From Candidatus Nitrotoga arctica (lineage in GTDB: Bacteria; Pseudomonadota; Gammaproteobacteria; Burkholderiales; Gallionellaceae), in the NCBI RefSeq assembly GCF_918378365.1, contig NZ_OU912926.1:2480001-2544000 (forward strand): a stretch of 64,000 nt of DNA, read 5' to 3'. The notes below the pieces were generated by a model. It saw only the letters and a program-made list of their open reading frames with translations, was not told the DNA's origin and did no database searches. Positions 38,937-49,068 of this stretch are shown here, one piece after another (within the stretch, counting starts at the first letter, position 1; each line of letters starts with the position of its first letter). A program made the translations under genes and the position numbers.

Positions 38937-39173
38937 TCAAACTGCCTGAAGTAATACTAGCACCGCACACCGTTCACTTTGCAGCGGCGAAGGCCGCGTG
39001 TTGGTAATCATATCCCACAGTGTCGGGTCGGGCATATCCAGCAACGTATCAAATGCAGCCTGCTGCGCCTTATTCAAATTTGCATAATGCTGCTCGATAA
39101 ATCGACCCAGCACGATGTCAAGTTCCAATAGACCGCGTCGACAACGCCAGCGCACACGTTCCAGTTCTTTCAT
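38937..39173 (-). CDS. sdhE: SdhE, FAD assembly factor for succinate dehydrogenase
   Basis: 78 residues from ATG 39173, which overlaps the sdhB stop by 4 bases (ATGA). The conserved RGxxE-type motif is visible in CRRGLLELDIVLGRF, with the downstream DMPDPTLWDMI. SdhE promotes covalent attachment of FAD to SdhA. The longer frame to 39272 would run inside sdhB and is not needed. Confidence 0.93.
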   Translation of the reverse strand: MKELERVRWRCRRGLLELDIVLGRFIEQHYANLNKAQQAAFDTLLDMPDPTLWDMITNTRPSPLQSERCAVLVLLQAV

Positions 39174-39865
39174 ACCGTACGCTTCACCATCAGAGCTTTT
39201 ATTTTTCCTATGGCTGCCGTGGGATTCAAACCTTTGGGACATACATCCACACAATTCATAATCGTGTGGCATCGAAACAGTCGGTACGGATCTTCCAGAT
39301 TATCCAGTCGCTCACTCGTTGCCTGATCGCGGCTATCGACGATAAAACGATAGGCTTGCAGTAAACCGGCAGGACCTACAAACTTATCCGGGTTCCACCA
39401 AAATGATGGGCAAGCAGTCGTGCAACACGCGCACAGAATACATTCATACAAACCATCCAACTCGGCGCGCTGCGCCGGCGACTGTAAGCGCTCGGTTTCC
39501 GGCGGCGGATCGTTATTCACCAAATAAGGCTTGATCGAATGGTACTGCTTGAAAAACTGCGTCATGTCCACGATCAAGTCACGTATCACTGGCAGGCCGG
39601 GCAATGGACGCAATTCAATTGGTTGTTTCAAACTGGACAACTGCGTGATGCAAGCCAAGCCATTGCGCCCATTTATATTCATGGCATCCGAACCGCAGAC
39701 TCCTTCACGACAAGATTTGCGCAAACTCAGGCTGTCGTCTTGCTCCCTGAGAAGAAGCAGCGCATCCAGCAACATCATATCGCCCGCTTCTATGTCCAGC
39801 TCATAATTGCGCATATAAGGCTGCTCATCGGTTTCTGGGTTATACCGATAAATTTTGAACTTCAT
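39170..39865 (-). CDS. sdhB: Succinate dehydrogenase iron-sulfur subunit
   Basis: 231 residues. The N-terminal ferredoxin domain has the 2Fe-2S ligands in CREGVCGSDAMNINGRNGLAC. The C-terminal domain binds 4Fe-4S and 3Fe-4S clusters through CILCACCTTACPSFWWNP and CHTIMNCVDVCPKGLNP. It passes electrons from SdhA FAD to quinone at SdhCD. It should follow sdhA directly but is separated from it by 1.75 kb carrying a DUF262 gene, though it keeps its own Shine-Dalgarno (AGAGGAA). Confidence 0.97.
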   Translation of the reverse strand: MKFKIYRYNPETDEQPYMRNYELDIEAGDMMLLDALLLLREQDDSLSLRKSCREGVCGSDAMNINGRNGLACITQLSSLKQPIELRPLPGLPVIRDLIVDMTQFFKQYHSIKPYLVNNDPPPETERLQSPAQRAELDGLYECILCACCTTACPSFWWNPDKFVGPAGLLQAYRFIVDSRDQATSERLDNLEDPYRLFRCHTIMNCVDVCPKGLNPTAAIGKIKALMVKRTV

Positions 39866-40016
39866 GGTTTTATTCCTCTGCTCATCGCTTCGAGTAATCT
39901 GCCTACGTCATCATTCGCACTTGCCAAACCGCTCACCTCAAAATAATTACAAGTTCACCGCCTATTTTTGAACGCGTCCTCGTGTATAGCTACGCTAGTA
40001 CGCTTTATTTTTTGCT

Positions 40017-40160
40017 AAATTATATTGAATGCTTCAGTCACTGGCCGCACACCAGATAGTTGTTTTGCATATGACTGCAAAGCTTTTCACACAAGAGCGG
40101 CAATCACGACGGCTTACGCCACTTCGATAAGATTGATCAAGTTCCAGTGCTGTGGCAGCC
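40017..40160 (-). pseudogene. Degenerate duplicate of the sdhA 3' region
   Basis: On the plus strand, TTGAATGCTTCAGTCACTGG (40025-40044) matches GTGAATGCTTCAGCCAGTGA in sdhA (about 41716-41735). GGCTTACGCCACTTCGAT (40111-40128) with the following GTTCCAGTGC matches GGCTTGCGCCACTTCGAT and GTTCCAATGC in sdhA at about 41813-41850. Order and orientation are the same, and the spacing differs by about 10 bases. No reading frame survives. It lies next to sdhB, on the far side of the DUF262 gene, so it probably marks the former sdhA end. From 39866 to 40016 nothing else is recognisable. Confidence 0.72.
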
Positions 40161-40207
40161 CGACAGAGTTACCAACTTACAATTATTTGATTTTATGAAA
40201 AAATTAT

Positions 40208-41605
40208 TTATGTTAAGGCTAGCACTTTCAAAATCGTAACCATTTCCTGGTACCTATTTTTCCAACTTATACAGCGGGAAGTTGTTGCGCTGATTTTTTT
40301 ATCAGAAAAAGCACTACGAAATTCATCATCACTAGGGTAAACAAATTGCATAGCCTCCAATACAGCTGCTGCAGTGCTGATATCGCCACGTGAAATTTTT
40401 TGGGCCACTGAATAATAAATACTCTCTTGTTTATTCGTCGGCTGGCCGCCAATTACAATGTAACGAAACGAAATCGCTATACAATTGCGTAACACACGCT
40501 CAAAGTCATTAGCAGATAGCATTCGATGTGCTGCTACAAGCAATGGAAAAGGCTGACGCACTCTAAGCAAGTGCAAGTCTCGAATATACTCCTTGTGATT
40601 TACAGACCATTGTGATAATTCCACCTGGGTAAGTGCCAGATAGCTATTAATATCCTCTTCCATACCCTGTAATAGTTTGAAAACTTCCTCACGGCTTGCA
40701 ACACGGGAACGTATGGTTCTGAAAAGTTCGGACTGCCTGACAAAGGTATGGCGACTAATCCAGTGCACCAGCAAAAAATCAGGAAAACTCTCGCTACCCA
40801 AGCAAACTACCATTGCTTCCCAACGATCTTCCAACGCTTTCATTTCATGAAGATGATCCTTATCACCATACAGCACAGAGAAGAGATGGTTTTTCAGCAA
40901 ATCCGTTGAAGATAGACTTATACCGCGCGCATTGAGTGTTTCAAATACTTTATAGGCATTAAGCCCATCAGTCACACTAATAACAGTAAAGAATAGCCTG
41001 TCACTGATTGATTCTACTAGACTGGCCAACGTTACTCCCTCATCCCCGCCAGCAATTTTTGTATATTCACTCATTTTCATCGCAAACCATTCAAATGCTT
41101 TGCACAGTCTGCGTTCAGATTCCTTACAACCACTCTGAAAAAAATGATCTAGCGGAATCAAGTAATTTTGAAAATAAACATCGTTATTACGATTGAGCGT
41201 GAGCTTGGTTCGTGACACCAACGTTACAGGATCAAGATAGGTAATGTAGGTTTGACGAATTTGATCCATTCGTTGCTGATTATTTTCCGGATTGTTTTTC
41301 TCTGCGATCAATCGCGCTAAATTCTTGAGCGCCGCTAGAGTAATCAGCATGAGGGTCGTCAAACGCTGCTGCCCTTCAATCACATCGAATGTTCTGTTAT
41401 CTTTCGATTGCAATACAAGGTGACCCATATAGTGCGCGGGTTCGCCGTCGGCCTGAATAACCCTCATAATATCTGCCCACAAATCTCCCCATTCATGTTC
41501 CGTCCAGCTATAGTCCGGCTGAAAATGAGGTATGCGGTAACTCAAACCACTACTGATCAACTTACGATAAGTATTATTTTCCGTTTTAAAATCAGTTACA
41601 GACAC
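40208..41605 (-). CDS. DUF262 (GmrS-like) domain protein inserted in the sdh operon
   Basis: 465 residues starting at GTG 41605 with AGGAG seven bases upstream, directly after the sdhA stop. The N-terminal DUF262 motif is clear: IPHFQPDYSWTEHEWGDLWADI, then FDVIEGQQRLTTLMLITL with the (D/E)GQQR signature at residues 77-81. The DUF1524 HNH half found in full GmrSD type IV restriction enzymes is not seen; the C-terminus is the helical region typical of the DUF262 group. Related proteins are nucleotide-dependent restriction or phage-defence factors. Base composition is clearly A+T-richer than sdhA and sdhB. Horizontal acquisition is likely, and a defence role is an inference. Confidence 0.82.
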   Translation of the reverse strand: MSVTDFKTENNTYRKLISSGLSYRIPHFQPDYSWTEHEWGDLWADIMRVIQADGEPAHYMGHLVLQSKDNRTFDVIEGQQRLTTLMLITLAALKNLARLIAEKNNPENNQQRMDQIRQTYITYLDPVTLVSRTKLTLNRNNDVYFQNYLIPLDHFFQSGCKESERRLCKAFEWFAMKMSEYTKIAGGDEGVTLASLVESISDRLFFTVISVTDGLNAYKVFETLNARGISLSSTDLLKNHLFSVLYGDKDHLHEMKALEDRWEAMVVCLGSESFPDFLLVHWISRHTFVRQSELFRTIRSRVASREEVFKLLQGMEEDINSYLALTQVELSQWSVNHKEYIRDLHLLRVRQPFPLLVAAHRMLSANDFERVLRNCIAISFRYIVIGGQPTNKQESIYYSVAQKISRGDISTAAAVLEAMQFVYPSDDEFRSAFSDKKISATTSRCISWKNRYQEMVTILKVLALT

Positions 41606-41620
41606 GTTTCAATCTCCTGA

Positions 41621-43384
41621 TCAGTACACCCGCGCCTTAAGTGGAAATGATTCCACACTCAATGGCTTCAGCCGAACCGGCTTGTAATCCAGTTTTTGCC
41701 CTTCGCTGAAATATAGTGAATGCTTCAGCCAGTGATCGTCGTCGCGTTCCGGGAAGTCATCGCGCGCGTGGCCGCCACGACTTTCTTGTCTCGCCGCAGC
41801 GGAAACCATGGTGGCTTGCGCCACTTCGATTAGATTATCGAGTTCCAATGCCTCCACGCATGCAGTATTGAATACCTTACTTTGATCATTAATCATGGTA
41901 TTTTTGACACGCTCGGCCACTGTGCGAATTTTTTCCACCCCTTGAGTCAGCAGGTCCGGAAACCGAAATACACCGCAATGATTTTGCATCACGCGCCGCA
42001 TCTCTGCCCCCACTTCGGCCACACTCTCACCATTTTTTTGTGATTTCAGTCTTGCAAGACGTGCCAGCGGACGCTCAGCAGCATCGTGTGGCAATGGTTT
42101 TGGATGCGGGTTACGCTGCAAGTCCTCGATAATCTGCCGCGCCACCTCACGCCCGAACACCAACAGATCAAGCAATGAATTGCAGCCCAGCCGGTTAGCG
42201 CCATGCACTGACACGCAAGCGCATTCACCCACCGCATAAAACCCCTGCACCACTTCTTCTGGCCCTGTTTTATAAGGGGCGACCACTTGGCCATGATAAT
42301 TAGTGGGAATGCCCCCCATCATATAATGCGCAGTGGGCACCACCGGAATGGGGTCCAGAGCCGGATCAACATGCGCGAACTTTAGGGAAATCTCCCGGAT
42401 ACCGGGTAAGCGCTGACGAATGACAGCATCACCAATGTGGTCCACTTTCAACAAAACATGATCGCCATGTTTGCCGCAACCGCGCCCTTCCTTGATCTCA
42501 GTAGCGATGGCGCGTGACACCACATCGCGGCTGGCGAGGTCTTGGGCGTTTGGCGCATAGCGCAACATAAAACGCTCACCGTCTTTGTTGATGAGATAGC
42601 CACCCTCCCCGCGTACACCTTCTGAAATCAGCACGCCCGCGCCGTACACGCCAGTGGGATGAAACTGGAAAAATTCCATGTCCTCCAGCGGAATACCAGC
42701 ACGAGCTGCCATGCCTAGGCCGTCACCGGTATTAATATAAGCATTGGTACTAGCCTGAAAAATGCGCGCCGCGCCTCCGGTAGCAAACAGCGTGGCGCGC
42801 GCCTGCAAAATCATCACTTCACTGGTTTCAATTTCCATTGCCACCACGCCGAGAACATCACCGTCTTCGTCGCGGATTAAATCCAGAGCCATCCACTCCA
42901 CGAAAAAGATGGTATTGCTCTGCATATTTTTTTGATACAACGTATGCAACAAAGCATGGCCAGTACGATCAGCAGCAGCACAGGCGCGCTGCACTGGGTT
43001 CTTGCCATAGTCTTGCATGTGGCCGCCGAATGAGCGCTGATAAATTTTGCCATTTTCCAAACGATCGAATGGCATGCCAAAGTGTTCCAATTCATACACA
43101 ACTTCCGGTGCCGCGCGACACATGAATTCAATGGCATCTTGATCGCCCAGATAATCCGAACCTTTCACCGTGTCGTACATGTGCCAATGCCAATTGTCCT
43201 CGCTGATATTACCCAACGATGCCGCAATACCACCTTGCGCCGCTACCGTGTGCGAGCGAGTGGGAAAAACCTTGGATAATACCGCCACCTTCAAGCCCGC
43301 CTCGGACAGTGCCAAAGCCGCGCGCATCCCGGCGCCACCCGCCCCCACGATTACAACGTCAAATGTACGTTTAGCCACTGCCAT
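41621..43384 (-). CDS. sdhA: Succinate dehydrogenase flavoprotein subunit
   Basis: 587 residues from ATG 43384, which overlaps the sdhD stop (TGATG). FAD-binding [21 protein letters not shown] is near the N-terminus, and the covalent flavin His is in [18 protein letters not shown]. Substrate and capping-domain motifs include [21 protein letters not shown] and [18 protein letters not shown]. It oxidises succinate to fumarate. The C-terminus ([20 protein letters not shown], then ARVY) is complete and ends 15 bases before the inserted DUF262 gene. Confidence 0.97.
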   Translation of the reverse strand: MAVAKRTFDVVIVGAGGAGMRAALALSEAGLKVAVLSKVFPTRSHTVAAQGGIAASLGNISEDNWHWHMYDTVKGSDYLGDQDAIEFMCRAAPEVVYELEHFGMPFDRLENGKIYQRSFGGHMQDYGKNPVQRACAAADRTGHALLHTLYQKNMQSNTIFFVEWMALDLIRDEDGDVLGVVAMEIETSEVMILQARATLFATGGAARIFQASTNAYINTGDGLGMAARAGIPLEDMEFFQFHPTGVYGAGVLISEGVRGEGGYLINKDGERFMLRYAPNAQDLASRDVVSRAIATEIKEGRGCGKHGDHVLLKVDHIGDAVIRQRLPGIREISLKFAHVDPALDPIPVVPTAHYMMGGIPTNYHGQVVAPYKTGPEEVVQGFYAVGECACVSVHGANRLGCNSLLDLLVFGREVARQIIEDLQRNPHPKPLPHDAAERPLARLARLKSQKNGESVAEVGAEMRRVMQNHCGVFRFPDLLTQGVEKIRTVAERVKNTMINDQSKVFNTACVEALELDNLIEVAQATMVSAAARQESRGGHARDDFPERDDDHWLKHSLYFSEGQKLDYKPVRLKPLSVESFPLKARVY

Positions 43385-43755
43385 CACATTCCCCACAAAA
43401 TTTGTACTGCCCAAATCGAATACAGCAACAGCGCCATTATCACCAGTACATATATCACAAGGCGTGTTCTTGCCGACTTGACGTAATCCATGACAATGTC
43501 ACGAACACCAATCCATGCATGAAAAAAAACGGCAAATAGAAACAGCAACGAGAACGAACGCATCACCAAGTTCGAAAATAACCCTGTCCAGGTATTGTAA
43601 TCAAGTCCGATCCAGATATTGCTTTCAAAACGGGAATGCAGCACCACATAGCCCGCAATGAAAAGCGTATAGGCCACCATCAGAACAGCGGTAACACGCT
43701 GCACCAGCCAATCCCGCAATCCATAATGCGCGCCGGTTACGATGCGATCTACCAT
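43384..43755 (-). CDS. sdhD: Succinate dehydrogenase membrane anchor subunit D
   Basis: 123 residues from ATG 43755 ([20 protein letters not shown]), overlapping the end of sdhC. Three hydrophobic helices are visible ([55 protein letters not shown]). The His in HAWIGVRD is the probable haem b ligand. With SdhC it anchors the complex and binds quinone. Confidence 0.93.
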   Translation of the reverse strand: MVDRIVTGAHYGLRDWLVQRVTAVLMVAYTLFIAGYVVLHSRFESNIWIGLDYNTWTGLFSNLVMRSFSLLFLFAVFFHAWIGVRDIVMDYVKSARTRLVIYVLVIMALLLYSIWAVQILWGM

Positions 43756-44123
43756 AGCCACGCTCCTATTAGCAAGGTTAAACCCCAACTCACAAACAAC
43801 ACCCACTTGCTACTGGCACGTGCCTGCGCCAGCCCAACGCCAATATGCATGTCAATCGCGAGATAGCGTATTCCAGCGCACAGATGATGTAAAAATGCCC
43901 ACAACAGACTAATCAAAATTAATTTGCTTAAGGGATATCGTAGCGTAGCGGCCAATTGAGTATATGTCTCGATAGAAAACAAGCTGTACTGCAGCATCTT
44001 CAAAAACAGCGGCAAGGTTAAAAACAGTAACAATCCGCTAACACGATGCAAAATAGATACAAAGCCTGGCAAGGGCAATTTGATCAAGCGCAAGTCAAGA
44101 TGTATAGGGCGATTTTTATTCAT
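43749..44123 (-). CDS. sdhC: Succinate dehydrogenase cytochrome b subunit C
   Basis: 124 residues from ATG 44123 (MNKNRPIHLDLRLIKLP). Family motifs are SILHRVSGLLLFL (quinone-site Ser and Arg region) and HHLCAGIRYLAID with the haem His. There are three membrane helices. It is the first gene of the sdh operon; the upstream 30 bases contain no strong Shine-Dalgarno. Confidence 0.93.
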   Translation of the reverse strand: MNKNRPIHLDLRLIKLPLPGFVSILHRVSGLLLFLTLPLFLKMLQYSLFSIETYTQLAATLRYPLSKLILISLLWAFLHHLCAGIRYLAIDMHIGVGLAQARASSKWVLFVSWGLTLLIGAWLW

Positions 44124-44359
44124 TGGCGCACACGAAGTGGAGTTATAAACCAACGTTTGTAATTTTACACATGATGAGTAATTAATTATAAATCAGAAAT
44201 ATAAACGACCAATGGATACCTGAAATAAGGAGCAAGCATACCCTATTGTTAGCAATGAATTGTCGTTGTATGCCCACATGCTGTCGAACCTTTCACTCTT
44301 CAAGAATGGTGTTCAACTAGTTATGAGATAAGCTGGAAAAATAGAGTCTGATGCTTCTG

Positions 44360-44565
44360 TAAAATACTGGGACGTGAACTGACCGAAATCAGGATGGAGC
44401 ACGATCTGCTAAAAAATGGCGACCTACTTTACGAGGGTAATCGCGGTAAAGTAGGATCGAATGGAGAAATTACGACAACATTATTCCGATGACGTTGATG
44501 AACCGAGTTTTTGAGGTTTCGAAGAGCGGGTTTTATGAAAAACAACTTGCTGCTTAACCCGTTAG
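44360..44565 (+). pseudogene. IS3-family transposase remnant (orfA end / orfB start)
   Basis: Broken frames show ELTEIRMEHDLLK followed, after a one- or two-base shift, by ATYFTR. This resembles the OrfA C-terminus pattern of IS3 elements (MERDILKKATAYFA). About 90 bases on, EVSKSGFYEKQLAA resembles the OrfB start region (VLxVSRSGFYxW). The piece is too decayed to be active. The surrounding bases 44154-44359 and 44566-44652 show nothing else. Confidence 0.6.
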
Positions 44566-44652
44566 ACTCCACTGCTAAAAACCGACCTCAAGTAACGATT
44601 GAACTTATTGGACAAGTTTCTCATGTTTTTTATGTCACAGTTAAGACTCAAT

Positions 44653-46812
44653 TTATTTAGCATTGCGATGTGCTAAAAAATCTGCCTGTTGCAGTTTAAC
44701 GAGTGCGTGGATATCTTTCTCGACAGGCTGATAAAGAGGGCGGATCTTACGCACAACGATATTGTTCGCTTCTTTAACATCGTCTGTACGTAAAGCAATT
44801 AATACGGGTTTCAAACCCTCATTAATGAATCTATTTCGGTTAGCGGCAAATTTCTCGGCCAGTGTTCGTTCAGCGGGTGTGAGGTGGTTAGCCATGTAGG
44901 CCTTCCATGTTTGTTCTATTTCCGCAATATTTTCTTCGACCTGTGCCGTATTGTGGCTAATCACTTCGGGCGTCGGTGTTACCAGGGTAGACGCGACTGC
45001 AAGTCGGTTTTCCAATAGTAATACTTCAATATGCGCCACCTGTTCGAGCGGAATCGTGCGGTCCTGCTGGGCAACTTTCAGACCTTGCTCGGTCTTGCTC
45101 ATGCCGACAATCAATAGCGGTAGAGCACAGAGCATTCCAAACAGCAGCGCCAGCTGAACCCGTCCGAAACCATTAACAATGAGTGGGCCTCTAATATGGG
45201 TCAATTCTTCTTCAAGGGGTTCATATCCTTTGCTGACTTTTCTGCCCGCGAGGGGGTGATTGGAGAAAGGCTGGAACCGGTCGAAGCCTTTCACGATGAC
45301 GGTACCGCCCGTGTGCGTATAGTCTTCTTCAAAGTGTTTGAGAAATTCCATGAAACTATGGTCAACCAGTTTGGCCTTGGAGAAGTCCAGTTCTACTTTT
45401 TTTCCGGTTTTTAATTGGTTGAACGCATTTTTAAAGCCCATCAGGTTGGAGAATATGGCAGCGCCCTGAATGGTTAAGTTATATTCATCTTCTTTTTCTT
45501 TCAGGGTGTAACGCGCCTTGAACATGCTGCGTAGGGGAGCTCCATTGACAATATGGATGATAAATTTGGCTACGATGCCTGAGGCGATTCCTATCAGTAG
45601 ATCCGTCGCGATGGTTGCGGCAATGGTGATTAAAAAGACCACTAATTGCTCACTCCCAATTTTGTAGGTTTTGTAGAACAGCGACGGGGAAGCGAGTACG
45701 TAACCCACAAATATCAACATGGCTGCCAGTGCGGCATTGGGGATCATTTCAATCACGGGGATCATCAGGAGCATGGCCACCAGCAAGAAGAAGCCATGAA
45801 AGAAATTGGCCCAGACGGTACGACCACCAAAGCGTACATTGGCTGAGCTACGTGCGACTTCAGATATCATCGGGAGTCCGCCCAATAATCCCGAGACGAC
45901 ATTACCAGCTCCGACGGCAGCCAGGTCTTTGTTGAAATCCGACTGCCGCTTCCAGGGGTCCAGTCCATCCACCGCTTTGACGGTCAGCAATGATTCCAGG
46001 CTGCCTACGGCCAGGAGCATGAAGACATATTTCCAGAACACAAAAGTGGTGATGGCAGAGAAATCGGGGTTGTATCCGACTGAAGCCCAGAAGTTGCCGA
46101 TATGAACCAGGGCATGAGCGGGTTGTGTGGTGTTGAAGTCCAACATGAAAGCCGCGGGAATGGCGATTAACAGCACGATCATGGGGGCCGGAATTTTTTT
46201 CAAGAAGTTGATTTTTATTTTCGGCATACCGAATAAGATGATCAAACTGATCATGCCAATGATGGCAATCGGTTGATTGGCGTGCATGACAGAGTCGGGA
46301 ATGCGTTCCAAAAGTCCAATGGGATCCAGTCCTTTTAATGTGGACGGGTCAATTCCCAGCAAGATATGGATTTGTTTGGAAAAGATGATTATTCCGATGG
46401 CCGCCAGCATGCCGTGCACGGCCGAATGCGGTATAAAATCACTGAGTGAACCGGCTTTCAAGAAGCCTAGAATGATTTGAATCCATGAAGCAACGACAAT
46501 GACGCCAAGAGCAAGATGCCAGCCTTCCGGACCGCCGCCCAGTTCGGTGACACATCCTGCACAGATGGTGATTAAGCCCGCAGCAGGGCCTTTGATGGTC
46601 AGACGTGAGCCGGCAAAGAAGCTGACAAATAGACCTCCAATCATGGCGGTAAGCACGCCCATCGCAGGGGGAAATTCGCTGGCTTTCGCGATGCCTAAAC
46701 TGAGCGGTAACGCCAGCAGGAAGACCAGAAATCCCGAGATGAAATCAAATCGAAAATTTTCCTTTAATCCGGCTATACCCTCTTTGGGAAAAGATGATTG
46801 AATGGAACTCAT
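44653..46812 (-). CDS. SulP anion transporter with STAS domain fused to a chemoreceptor-type sensor domain
   Basis: 719 residues. The transmembrane SulP domain spans about 1-430 (FRFDFISGFLVFLLALPLSL, GPAAGLITICAGCV, GLLGGLPMISEVARSSANV). A STAS domain follows at about 440-540 (VELDFSKAKLVDHSFMEFL). The extra tail (541-719) starts like an MCP N-terminus, with a new membrane span (VQLALLFGMLCALPLLIVGM, 551-570). It is then a four-helix-bundle 4HB_MCP-like region that stops where the second span and HAMP would begin. SulP proteins move sulfate, bicarbonate or other anions. Bicarbonate is attractive here because dabB-dabA lie upstream on the same strand, but specificity is not readable. AGGAG precedes the ATG. 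Confidence 0.88.
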   Translation of the reverse strand: MSSIQSSFPKEGIAGLKENFRFDFISGFLVFLLALPLSLGIAKASEFPPAMGVLTAMIGGLFVSFFAGSRLTIKGPAAGLITICAGCVTELGGGPEGWHLALGVIVVASWIQIILGFLKAGSLSDFIPHSAVHGMLAAIGIIIFSKQIHILLGIDPSTLKGLDPIGLLERIPDSVMHANQPIAIIGMISLIILFGMPKIKINFLKKIPAPMIVLLIAIPAAFMLDFNTTQPAHALVHIGNFWASVGYNPDFSAITTFVFWKYVFMLLAVGSLESLLTVKAVDGLDPWKRQSDFNKDLAAVGAGNVVSGLLGGLPMISEVARSSANVRFGGRTVWANFFHGFFLLVAMLLMIPVIEMIPNAALAAMLIFVGYVLASPSLFYKTYKIGSEQLVVFLITIAATIATDLLIGIASGIVAKFIIHIVNGAPLRSMFKARYTLKEKEDEYNLTIQGAAIFSNLMGFKNAFNQLKTGKKVELDFSKAKLVDHSFMEFLKHFEEDYTHTGGTVIVKGFDRFQPFSNHPLAGRKVSKGYEPLEEELTHIRGPLIVNGFGRVQLALLFGMLCALPLLIVGMSKTEQGLKVAQQDRTIPLEQVAHIEVLLLENRLAVASTLVTPTPEVISHNTAQVEENIAEIEQTWKAYMANHLTPAERTLAEKFAANRNRFINEGLKPVLIALRTDDVKEANNIVVRKIRPLYQPVEKDIHALVKLQQADFLAHRNAK

Positions 46813-46940
46813 GATATGTTGCTCCTAATTGTTGGGCAAAAACTTCCGGCTTGACAGTCGTAGGGTTAGGGTCTTTTTTTACGGCGCTTTTAACCGTACT
46901 GACTGATTGTCAATATACGATTTATCCGGCGGTTTATTGT

Positions 46941-47105
46941 CTAGCATGGGGGGCTGTCTTTTTGCTTATAGAGACCGACGCTACGTGACAGCATCGAGTA
47001 GCTCACTTCCAGCATCACCATCAGACTAATCAAATCTTGCTTCTTCCGAGAGAACACCAAACTATTCGGCCAATGCCGCAAAAATCTTGGTTCCTTAATT
47101 AGCAT
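46941..47105 (-). CDS. Possible small ORF between dabB and SulP genes
   Basis: 54 residues (MLIKEPRFLRHWPN to KDSPPC) lying between dabB and the SulP gene on the same strand, with AGAGGAG about 12 bases upstream. It has no recognised family and no clear membrane span. It may be a remnant or chance frame. Otherwise 46813-47178 holds only the likely SulP promoter and leader. Confidence 0.22.
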   Translation of the reverse strand: MLIKEPRFLRHWPNSLVFSRKKQDLISLMVMLEVSYSMLSRSVGLYKQKDSPPC

Positions 47106-47178
47106 AATCAATTTTCACTCCTCTATTAATTATCATGTTCACCATGGTTTGTATTGAGAATTCCCCATTCAATTCTAA

Positions 47179-49059
47179 TTAAGAAGACCTGTTCGGATGT
47201 GCATGATAAGTTTTAATATGAGGCCCAAGAAAGATACGCGCATACATTCTAATCAGTGAAAGTCCCGAAATTACGTAACTTAAGGCAGCGAGAAATACCA
47301 GGCTAGCCTGATCTTCATGAATGTGAGTAAATATTAGTTCTACCCCAATAAATGTTGGAGTCATTGGGAATGACATAAGGCCTAAACAAGCTAATAGAAA
47401 AATAAAAGCTAATCTAGGATGCTCGTAAGAGTGACCTTGAAATTGATCTAAGGTGATTTTGTGTTCGTGAGATTTGAGTTCATTCAGGCAAGCGTAGCCT
47501 AAGACACCTGAAATAATTACGCCACTTAAATACAGAATGATTTCATTGGTACTTATATCGCCATTTAACGAAATAGCGAGAGGTCTATATAGATGCATGA
47601 CAATTACTAAGACCCAACTTAGCAGAGCATTTTTTCTTTCTGCAAATGATTTGAGCAGCATCACCAAACCAATAAATGCAAAAAATTCAGGTAAGTATTT
47701 GTATACTTCTTTTGGTATTAACTCTTCATTGAATAAGCAGATTAGACCAATAAGATAGGTCACAATAAAGAAAATAAAAACTTCTTTTCCTGAGAAAAAA
47801 TTTAATTTTCTACCACACCATTTTAATGGGTTCCAAAAGAAACGATATACGAAGCTATCCAGATTAAACTCTTTAAGACATAACAAATAAATTGAGTACT
47901 CTACTTTTTTGAGAACTGAATTTCTATCAATATAATGACGTGGAATAAAATTATAAAATTGCTCGCGAATCATATAGCTTACGACCGAGGGCGACACCAA
48001 TAGTTGATAGGTTCTTAAAAAGGCGTTTCCGGCAAAATGTATTAAAGCAAGGCCGTGAAAACCTAAAGCAATTTCAATAAAAATCAGCCCAATTTGTGCA
48101 ATCGAGGAATAGGCAATTTGCGTTTTAACGGATGACTGGACTCGTGCAATTCCTGTCGCAACAATACTAGTCAATAAACCTAAACATATGACCGTTATTA
48201 CTATGGAAGTAAGGTGTTCCCAAAAAGGAAATGTTCTTAATAAAAGGAATGCACCTAAATGAACTGAGAGCGATCCATAAAAAATTGCACTGGATGGAGT
48301 TGGACCTTCCATTGCTCTTGGAACCCAGGAAGAGAAAGGAAGTTGACCTGATTTTACTGCGGCGGCAAGTAATATCATTAACGAAATAAGAACACCCAGG
48401 AGAGGATGGTTTTGAAGATGCTCGCTAATAAATTGTTTATCGGTTAATTCTGAAAAATTAATATTTTTACGCCATAAATAATGATTCATCCACATAACAA
48501 TGAGTAAACTCATATCGGCAATACGAAATACTGTAAAGACCTTGAGTGCATTTTTTATAGGCAAATATCTATCTCTATAAAATCCAATCAACAAAAACGA
48601 AGAAAAACCAAGTATCTCCCAGCCCACAAACAAGGTCTCAAAATTTCCTGAAAATATTATTATGTTATAGCCAATATAAAAGAAAAGAATGATGTTAAAA
48701 AATCGTTTGTAACCACTTTCTCTATGAAGATACCAACGGCAATATTGTGTCACCAGAAATGTCAGTGCCGAACCAACAAATAGATAAACAGCACTGATTT
48801 TATCAAAATAAAAAGAGACTAGAAATTGATACTCTTTTGTTTTAAAAAGAATAATCTCACTTTTCTCAAGTGTTGGATGATTATAGAGTAGCCATATAAT
48901 CAGGAATACCCAAGAAATAATTAAATGCAAACCCACGGTGAAAAGAACAGTCCGTGAGACAGCATTTTCCATTTTATCTGGGATAAACAGACTAAAAATA
49001 AATCCCACAAATGGTATGAGTATAAAAAATTGAAGCAGTGCTGTAAGTAGCAAAGTCAT
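47179..49059 (-). CDS. dabB: DabB, proton-conducting membrane subunit of the DAB inorganic carbon pump
   Basis: A 626-residue membrane protein related to NuoL/MrpA antiporter subunits. It has many hydrophobic helices, the core motif VKSGQLPFSSWVPRAMEGPTP (proton-channel Lys and Pro helix), and VKTQIAYSSIAQIGLIF. Paired with DUF2309 DabA, it is thought to couple cation flow to CO2 hydration and so trap bicarbonate in the cytoplasm. The gene is strongly A+T-rich compared with the core genes to the left. Its ATG lies 9 bases after the dabA stop, so the two are one operon. Confidence 0.92.
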   Translation of the reverse strand: MTLLLTALLQFFILIPFVGFIFSLFIPDKMENAVSRTVLFTVGLHLIISWVFLIIWLLYNHPTLEKSEIILFKTKEYQFLVSFYFDKISAVYLFVGSALTFLVTQYCRWYLHRESGYKRFFNIILFFYIGYNIIIFSGNFETLFVGWEILGFSSFLLIGFYRDRYLPIKNALKVFTVFRIADMSLLIVMWMNHYLWRKNINFSELTDKQFISEHLQNHPLLGVLISLMILLAAAVKSGQLPFSSWVPRAMEGPTPSSAIFYGSLSVHLGAFLLLRTFPFWEHLTSIVITVICLGLLTSIVATGIARVQSSVKTQIAYSSIAQIGLIFIEIALGFHGLALIHFAGNAFLRTYQLLVSPSVVSYMIREQFYNFIPRHYIDRNSVLKKVEYSIYLLCLKEFNLDSFVYRFFWNPLKWCGRKLNFFSGKEVFIFFIVTYLIGLICLFNEELIPKEVYKYLPEFFAFIGLVMLLKSFAERKNALLSWVLVIVMHLYRPLAISLNGDISTNEIILYLSGVIISGVLGYACLNELKSHEHKITLDQFQGHSYEHPRLAFIFLLACLGLMSFPMTPTFIGVELIFTHIHEDQASLVFLAALSYVISGLSLIRMYARIFLGPHIKTYHAHPNRSS

Positions 49060-49068
49060 ATTAAAACC

